A stretch of 64,000 bases of DNA from NCBI RefSeq assembly GCF_958295425.1, contig NC_081138.1, positions 26,813,512-26,877,511 on the forward strand, in the 5' to 3' direction. Below the pieces are notes generated by a model, which saw only the letters and a program-made list of their open reading frames with translations, searched no databases and was not told the DNA's origin. Shown here piece by piece: positions 57,180-64,000 of this stretch (the stretch's first letter is position 1; each line of letters starts with the position of its first letter). The position numbers and the translations under genes are program-made. This DNA comes from Solea solea (Eukaryota; Chordata; Actinopteri; Pleuronectiformes; Soleidae).

Positions 57180-57290
57180 TAAACACTGACCTTGTCAGGA
57201 CCAGTGGTCCTCATGGAGACCAAAACCTGGTCCTAATGAGGCAGAACACAACAAAGGAATAGCTGCACGGACATGTGTGTGTGTGTTTGG
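57180..57290 (+). repeat. teleost dispersed repeat, GACCTTGTCAGGACCAGTGG type
   Basis: GACCTTGTCAGGACCAGTGG, then CTCATGGAGACCAAAACCTG and GTCCTAATGAGGCAGAACA duplicate 20660-20720. An earlier partial copy (CTGCTCCTAATCAGGCAGAA) is at about 56950-56980, and GTGGGGACCTACATTAG-type sequence is at 57029. Confidence 0.75.
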
Positions 57291-57719
57291 TTAAAAAACA
57301 AAAAGCTTCCGCTCAGTGTCTCGCTGTAATGAAATAATGTGAAGCAGACTCATCAGTGAATGTACTGCTGAGTCATTTGTTGGGTTTTACACAACAGAAC
57401 AACTTTTGGGCGACTGTTGCTCCTCCACTCTTCAGAACATTAACAACTTCAGCTAAAGCAACATCCCAAACCAATTTAGCAGAACATGCGTCGCTACACG
57501 AAACAAAATGCTCTGTGCTACTTTGCCTTCAAACTGAATAACCTCAACTCAATATCCTGTCTGCTATCAATGAGATTATGAAGGCATGCTAACAACAGGA
57601 AATTTGCTCTCTCTGGGATTGACCAGCAGCCATTTATAGTGACTCATGACTCAGAGGTAAGTCATGAGAGTATAGTGCCCTCGATGACAAAGCCTGAGTT
57701 TTTAGAATCAGTCACGGTC

Positions 57720-57720
<1 letters not shown>

Positions 57721-57753
<33 letters not shown>
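57721..57753 (+). repeat. (CAG)11 trinucleotide repeat
   Basis: Eleven uninterrupted CAG units in intergenic DNA. Confidence 0.98.
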
Positions 57754-57754
<1 letters not shown>

Positions 57755-58029
57755 GTTGTTATTGCTGAGATTGTTGTTTCACACGATGAGTCACCAGCGC
57801 GAGTGGAGATAAACTGGAGGAAGGGATTATGGTCAACGTGACCATATAAGGGAAGAGAGTGGATCTACCTGCAGCCGTGATGAGTCATGTGCTTGTATCT
57901 GATCATGTGTTCATATCAGGGGTATCAGCAGAGTCTCACAGTGCCGCTGAGCAACGCACGCATGACTCGCTCTGTGTTGTACCAGTGTGTGTCAGTGCAT
58001 GACCCACAGTGTGTGCAATTGTAAAGGGG

Positions 58030-58205
58030 TCATACTATGTCAGGGCTGTGCAACCTGTGGCTCTGCAGTGGCTCCTAGCAGTGTTTATCAAAGTGTTTTG
58101 ATATGTTGTGCATCACATCCAATGTCTCTGTCAAATGCAATATTAAAAAGCCTCGACAAACTTCTGTTTGAAATGATGTTCCTAAATGAAATAATATGTA
58201 CATGA
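58030..58205 (+). mobile_element. possible hAT-like remnant
   Basis: GTCAGGGCTGTGCAACCTGT, GGCTCTGCAGTGGCTCCTAG is reminiscent of the 'AGGGCTGGGCAAC...GGC' ends of hAT-type elements. Low confidence; the other end is not seen. Confidence 0.3.
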
Positions 58206-58876
58206 AGAAGTACATATTTGGAGTTCTGTCCATCTTTGAATCCACGTACCTATTTATGCCGGACAGGTTTTCTCAAACATGAACTACATACAATACAAAT
58301 ATGTGATAAATGAATGAATATTTGTAAATGCTTAGTTTTATTAATTTAAGTATTCTATGGAATATTTGCCAGGTGCAAGATTCATAAAGGTCATAATAAG
58401 TATTGTGTCATACAAACCCAGCAAAAGATGCCATTTTAAAAATGTATGAGGGCAGATTTACAAAGATGAAAACTAAGCACATTTTCAGTTATATCATATA
58501 ATAGATACCATTTTTAGTTTTCGTTATTCCGTGGAGTTATTGTTAATTAATAATTTTGATTGTAGACTGGGCATGTGTCGATTATAGCAGCTGAGGGCCT
58601 TAATGGCACAGTCACTTCAGTGCATACGACATGTAGTTTTAACAAAGCCCTATGTGGTTTGTGTTTATGGAGACGTATGAGGATCTCGCTGAGTGACAGG
58701 CAATTAAACTGAGAGGGTAAAATATCTGTCTTCCTGTTATTCACAGTGCAGTGAGTTGTGCAACAGCATGAAGTTTCAAAAGATTTGTCACCAAAAGGAC
58801 TTATGAGCCAAAAACTGTTTCCTCTGCTCAAGTGGATCAACTGATGGAAACAATGGTTACATCGTATATATGCCTC

Positions 58877-58878
<2 letters not shown>

Positions 58879-58913
<35 letters not shown>

Positions 58914-58930
58914 ATGTGCGTGTGTGTGCG
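58879..58930 (+). repeat. (TG)n microsatellite
   Basis: GT run with CATGTGCG interruptions. The minus-strand 187-codon frame across it gives TH dipeptides. Confidence 0.95.
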
Positions 58931-61294
58931 TGTGCAGCCTTGGGAACAGCATGTGCTCAGCCAGTGAGTGGAGGAGCTGTCAGGAGCTGTTGAGCGATTG
59001 ATGACTCTCTCAGAGAGAAGACAGTGTCGCGTCAGTGCCAAGGAGCTCAGTGAAAACACTTTTATTTCATTCTCAATAGTTTCCCAGGAGTTTCTGAGCT
59101 CTTCACTCACATCTCACATGCATACCTGACATAACACACACTTCTTGTCTTCTCCACAAACATGTGTCAAACGATCACATGCTGCAGTAGTTAAGCTGGG
59201 AAAACTGTGAAATGAAATAAAAAATTCCTTTATTGCTGTTGACTTTTGGATGTAAACTTGTCATTAAGACTTAAAACAGATACTTGTGGTACCTCAACCT
59301 CTGACCGTGAATCATGTTCTGCTCATATTTAGCATTGTTTCAATACTTGTTCATATTTCCTTGCAGCAAATGTGTTTATTTAAGAACTTAAAGGTTTTCA
59401 GACACTTAGTTCAGTGAATCATGGTTAATTACCAGGACATTTGTATAAACTGCACAAAATAAATACATTTTCCTCTTAATTTGTTTATTTTAACACATTC
59501 ATTTTAAGGAGTGGAACTATGTTTTGTCTAATTTGGACTCTTAAGTGTTTTCTAAACTTCATTGCAACAGTATATGTCATTAAATCTACTCGTCTCATTC
59601 CATTAGATTAGTTTATATAAGCTGTAGTTATTCTATAATTGCTAAAAAATTAAGACACTTCAAGTTTCCAAGCACACCAGAGAGTGTAAAATCTGGTTAA
59701 TTACCAGGGAAATGTGCAAATATCCATAAAATAAGTTTATTTTCACACATTAATGTAAGTGAGTGTACATTATTTTTGTGTATATATATACATATATATC
59801 ACAATTTAATTTTCTTCAATAGCGATATAACACAGGTTAATTTAGGTTTAGCTTTAGGTTACATTAACTCAGTAAATTTCACATTACTCATATTAAAGTT
59901 ATTAAATGTTCCGTTTGATCCAAGACGTTTTTAATTTTCTCCAAAAGGTGGACAAACACAGATCATCTGTGTTCTTATCTCATCTAAGCAGAGACCCACT
60001 GTTTCTATTCTTCCTGCTTGTGCCCCACAGGGACACCAGCTGACATCACACACACACACACACCCACACACGCACACACACGCTGGACCACGTCCTCTGA
60101 GGTTGAGGCCAGCACAATGTCATTATCATCCATCGGATTGTATGTGGTCACTGCCTATTCAGTCCTGCTGACGTGCCTTTTGTGCTCAGTAATTCTTCTC
60201 ACAGAAGCCCCCACAGATCCCACCCTAAACCCCGTCCTGCACCCCCACCACCCCACCCCACCCCGGTCTACTGCGGCCCATCTGTAATCCCATCCCCCCA
60301 CCCTGCACCCCCATATCCGCCCCGTCTCGCCCCACACTTCTTCTCCCAAACAAACCAGCTGTCTTGGCCGGTCGTGTCCCCCGGGGGCGTAAACAGGTGC
60401 CGCGAGGGCCGCAGGGCCTCAGCATGTGACACATGGCTGCACGCTCCTCCAGCCTTCTCCTGCAACCTGCCAACACACCAGAGAGACACAGAGAGAGACA
60501 CAGAGACTCAGAGAGAGGAAGGTTTTACAGCTGCAAACTGTTACGACAGACAGGAGGCCGTTCACCCCATATAAATTAGTCTAATGTTATAGAACTGGTT
60601 AAAAACAAAGCTGTGGTCTCAATTTAATTCCACACCAGACCAGTGACACATGCAAGAGTTGATATAACTTGATATAAAGTGCAGACATTGTTGTGCGGTG
60701 TTTGAGTTTACGCAGATAGAAAAATACACATTTGCTGTGTGACCAAAATAGATAAAAGGAAAGGTGTCCGTCCTGCTGAGGAGAAAGCCAGCTGTATTTT
60801 TAGCACAAACTACACACTGTGCACAGAAGGAGGAGGGGAGGGGGGAAGGAGGTTAGGGGGGGTGACTGGACACATGTCAAAGTGCCCATACACACATACC
60901 AAAATAGTAACCACAGGTCAAAAGCTGCCCGTCTTGTAATATCGACTGTGAACTGATTAAAGGTCTTGCACGCGGAAAACAAAATGTGGTCATTCTGACT
61001 CAAACACACAGTTTAGATCATAAAGTAAAATAAATAAATAAACAGTTTAATGCAGGGTTTTTCCCTCTGTGACTTAGATTAGTACGTCTTTCTGCTGTGG
61101 TTTTGGCCCAGTGTGATACTTTGGAGCAAGTGCACCAGTCCCCTTTGTTGCACAACTTTTTACACTCTCTTTGAAGAGTGTGCGCAAATAAGACACTCAG
61201 GTTTGCAAACTGCTCTTGAACGCAATAAAGTACTTCTTTTGAAGCACGGAGAACAAAAGCAGAGAAGCCCCTCACCCGGATCTGCCCGGCTATC

Positions 61295-61418
61295 ACTCTC
61301 TCTCTCTCTCTCTCCCTCTCTCTCTCTGTGGAGGGAGCTCATCTGTGATACACACTCTATTGTACATCTGGCACTTTTGACTCCTTGACATTGTGTGTGT
61401 GTGTGTGTGTGTGTGTGT
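61295..61418 (+). repeat. (CT)n and (GT)n microsatellite pair
   Basis: CT run at about 61295-61328 and GT run at about 61392-61418, separated by 63 bp of unique sequence. Confidence 0.92.
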
Positions 61419-62311
61419 CTGTGGACTAGTGTGTGAGTGAGGGTAGGGGGAGGATGGGTGTACGTCTGCAAACATATATGTGTGTGTTTAGCTGTGGTTT
61501 CAGAGGCTGAGCTGAGCTGAAAAAAGCCAAACTGCCATCTTGATGAGTAAGCGTATAGGATGTTCGCACCTCTTACAAGCTGAGACAAGTCAGAGACTCA
61601 ACTTGTGTGTGTGTGTATGTGTAACTTCTATCGCCTTCCATCTCAAGGCAGCTCCTAAGTTATTTATTCATGCAGAAACAAACAACCCCGCAGCAATCAC
61701 TGGACAGTTTTGTCTATGAGATACCGAATGCCAGAACCCCATGTGCATCCTTATGTTCTTACTGCCAATGTGAGTAAGTAAGTATTAAAAATAATTATGA
61801 AATGTAAAGCTTTATTATGAGAAAAGAAGTCATATAGATGATTGAATACTCTGTCTCTCTGTGTATCTTATTAAGGTAGCATCCCTATGTCAGTTTACTG
61901 AACCCTATAGACATTATAATGTAAGGCAGTATAATGTCGACAACAAGCAACAAATAATACTAAGAAAGCACCCAATCTCAAAAGATTAACACATTTTTGA
62001 ATCCCCCGAATTCATATCCAGATCATCACTACAATCTTATCTTCGTGCATCTGCAAAGAATTTCATCCACATACTTGTTACACTTTAGATTTTTGTCTGT
62101 GTTTGTCACTTTGTTAGTCTGCCTGTGAGCATGCACCGTACCTGAAAACTAATGGACAGATTTGGATTAAATGTTGTAGATTAAGGATTAAGGTTTTGGC
62201 CCGAGGAAAAGAAATTACGAGATTAAAGTTGTAAACAAATTCAGGATTTTTATGAAAACAATTAGTTGTCTTCCAAGAGAGGGGATTGTACTGAGGCCTT
62301 GATGGAGATTC

Positions 62312-62312
<1 letters not shown>

Positions 62313-62346
<34 letters not shown>
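62313..62346 (+). repeat. (TTAG)n tetranucleotide repeat
   Basis: Eight to nine uninterrupted TTAG units. Confidence 0.97.
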
Positions 62347-62869
62347 CCTCGCCAAGAGTGGCCGCCACTTATTATCAAGTTATTTATTTATAGATTCATT
62401 TTGCATCGTAAATATGTGATATATCATCATAAATATTATTATTTCACTGTCTTTTTCCAAAAAGTTGGACTTATTTCCACTTGACTGGCTGCCTACTGAC
62501 CGAACTAGACACTCAGTGGCTCCCGGTGTCATTTGAGTTTGAGATTATGGTTCAAGGAGTGAAATGATACGAGAACAAAATGCAAAAATAAAGCTTCTCA
62601 ATTTAGAGGTAATACATTTTAAAACACAAACATTGACTCTCAGTGTCACTGAACTTGATATTTGATTGGGTGTAACCATATTCAGGTGTCTACTGTGTGT
62701 GTGTGTGTGTGTGATGGTGCCTCATGTCCATTCATCACTGGCACAGGCTGTGCAGCAGCTCACTTGACCAGACTGGCCTTTCTTTCACAGCTTTCATGAG
62801 CAGCAGAGCAGACTCTCTGCAGCAGCTCCTGCATTAGCATTTCATGCAGACTTCTGTGGCAGGCAGACT

Positions 62870-63558
<689 letters not shown>

Positions 63559-63604
63559 TAAGCTGAGGTTTTCCAGCGTCAACAGCTCGACGTTGACCGT
63601 GAAG

Positions 63605-63625
63605 GCAGCAGCAGCAGCAGCAGCA
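63605..63625 (+). repeat. (GCA)7 in smad3 intron 1
   Basis: Short GCA run about 50 bp after the smad3 exon 1 donor site. Confidence 0.95.
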
Positions 63626-63854
63626 TCTCTGCCAACACCAGAGCTGGACATTAAAAACACAAATAAAAAAAACCCATATCCTGTTGTTAGCTAACTAACT
63701 GTAGCAGTACGCGACACGTTCAGCATCCTTCCGTGACACTTCTCTCACTTTCAATACTCCAAACTCCCATTAGGTTTTATTGCACAGTAACATGGTGGCT
63801 GAGGTCGAAGCTTAACGAGCTAACGCTGCACCATCAAAGCAAAGCTGGACTGGT

Positions 63855-63907
63855 ACATACTGTACATGCTGTCACTGAGCTGCCATGAGCTCTTATGTAC
63901 AGTATGT
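63855..63907. repeat. inverted repeat with 13-bp perfect arms
   Basis: ACATACTGTACAT (63855-63867) and ATGTACAGTATGT (63895-63907) are exact reverse complements 27 bases apart, in smad3 intron 1. Confidence 0.95.
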
Positions 63908-64000
63908 CATACATTTAGACTCTTGTGTGTGTCAGAGTGGCGTTGAAGTGAAGCCAGAGTTCTGTGGAGAATGTGGAGATTTTAGATTGTGTGCATGCAA

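Larger units (their letters stand above)
38571..62869. other. smad6-smad3 intergenic region
   Basis: 24.3 kb without a recognisable coding gene. Open frames are mostly under 130 codons and lack family motifs. Two frames of 181-187 codons overlap a dispersed repeat or a translated GT microsatellite. Named contents are listed separately. In vertebrates this interval can hold regulatory elements for the flanking Smads; candidates are at 40880-41010 and 55270-55680. Confidence 0.7.

Noticed and set aside
58547..59110. 187-codon minus-strand open frame
   Set aside because: The frame passes through a GT microsatellite giving Thr-His dipeptides; no recognisable domain.

Overview
The window is vertebrate genomic DNA, almost certainly from a ray-finned (teleost, probably percomorph) fish. 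It is AT-rich, full of dinucleotide microsatellites, and carries repeat types common in teleosts: tRNA-derived SINEs, LINE 3' tails, hAT- and piggyBac-like remnants, and TIR-bearing MITEs. Protein-coding sequence is confined to spliced exons of two genes, both on the + strand.

Layout. (1) Positions 1-10.5 kb: no recognisable gene; repeats, microsatellites and unique AT-rich sequence. (2) 10.5-12.1 kb: a GC-richer, promoter-like stretch and 5' leader upstream of smad6. It holds a candidate BMP-responsive element (GC box, 5-nt spacer, GTCTAGAC palindrome) and three upstream ATG ORFs. (3) 12132-37607: smad6 in four coding exons (12132-12867, 17214-17267, 17619-17696, 36955-37607). All internal junctions are phase 1, and together they encode 506 residues plus stop. 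A 19.3 kb third intron contains most of the repeats. (4) 37608-~38570: smad6 3' UTR ending at an AATAAA (38545). A 315-bp piggyBac-type MITE lies inside it. (5) 38.6-62.9 kb: intergenic, with MITEs, minisatellites, two long perfect or near-perfect palindromes, and a few stretches that look like candidate conserved enhancers. (6) 62.9-64 kb: promoter, 5' leader and first coding exon (63355-63557) of smad3. The rest of that gene lies beyond the window.

How the genes work together. Smad3 is a receptor-activated Smad that carries TGF-beta/activin signals to the nucleus. Smad6 is an inhibitory Smad that limits mainly BMP signalling and lacks the C-terminal SSxS phosphorylation tail. Their head-to-tail linkage is the same as human SMAD6-SMAD3 (15q22), so this is an ancestral syntenic block in which the two may share regulatory sequence. 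Whether these are the a or b teleost duplicates cannot be decided from sequence inspection alone.

I found no wholly new biological system. The most notable observations are: a roughly 32-residue Gly/Ser/His-rich insertion inside the Smad6 MH2 domain; the upstream ORFs and the BRE-like site of smad6; a TTAA-flanked MITE in the smad6 3' UTR; a second TTAA-bounded element at 45917-46627; a 22-bp perfect-arm hairpin at 49301-49349; and a multi-copy dispersed repeat nested inside another repeat at 18 kb.
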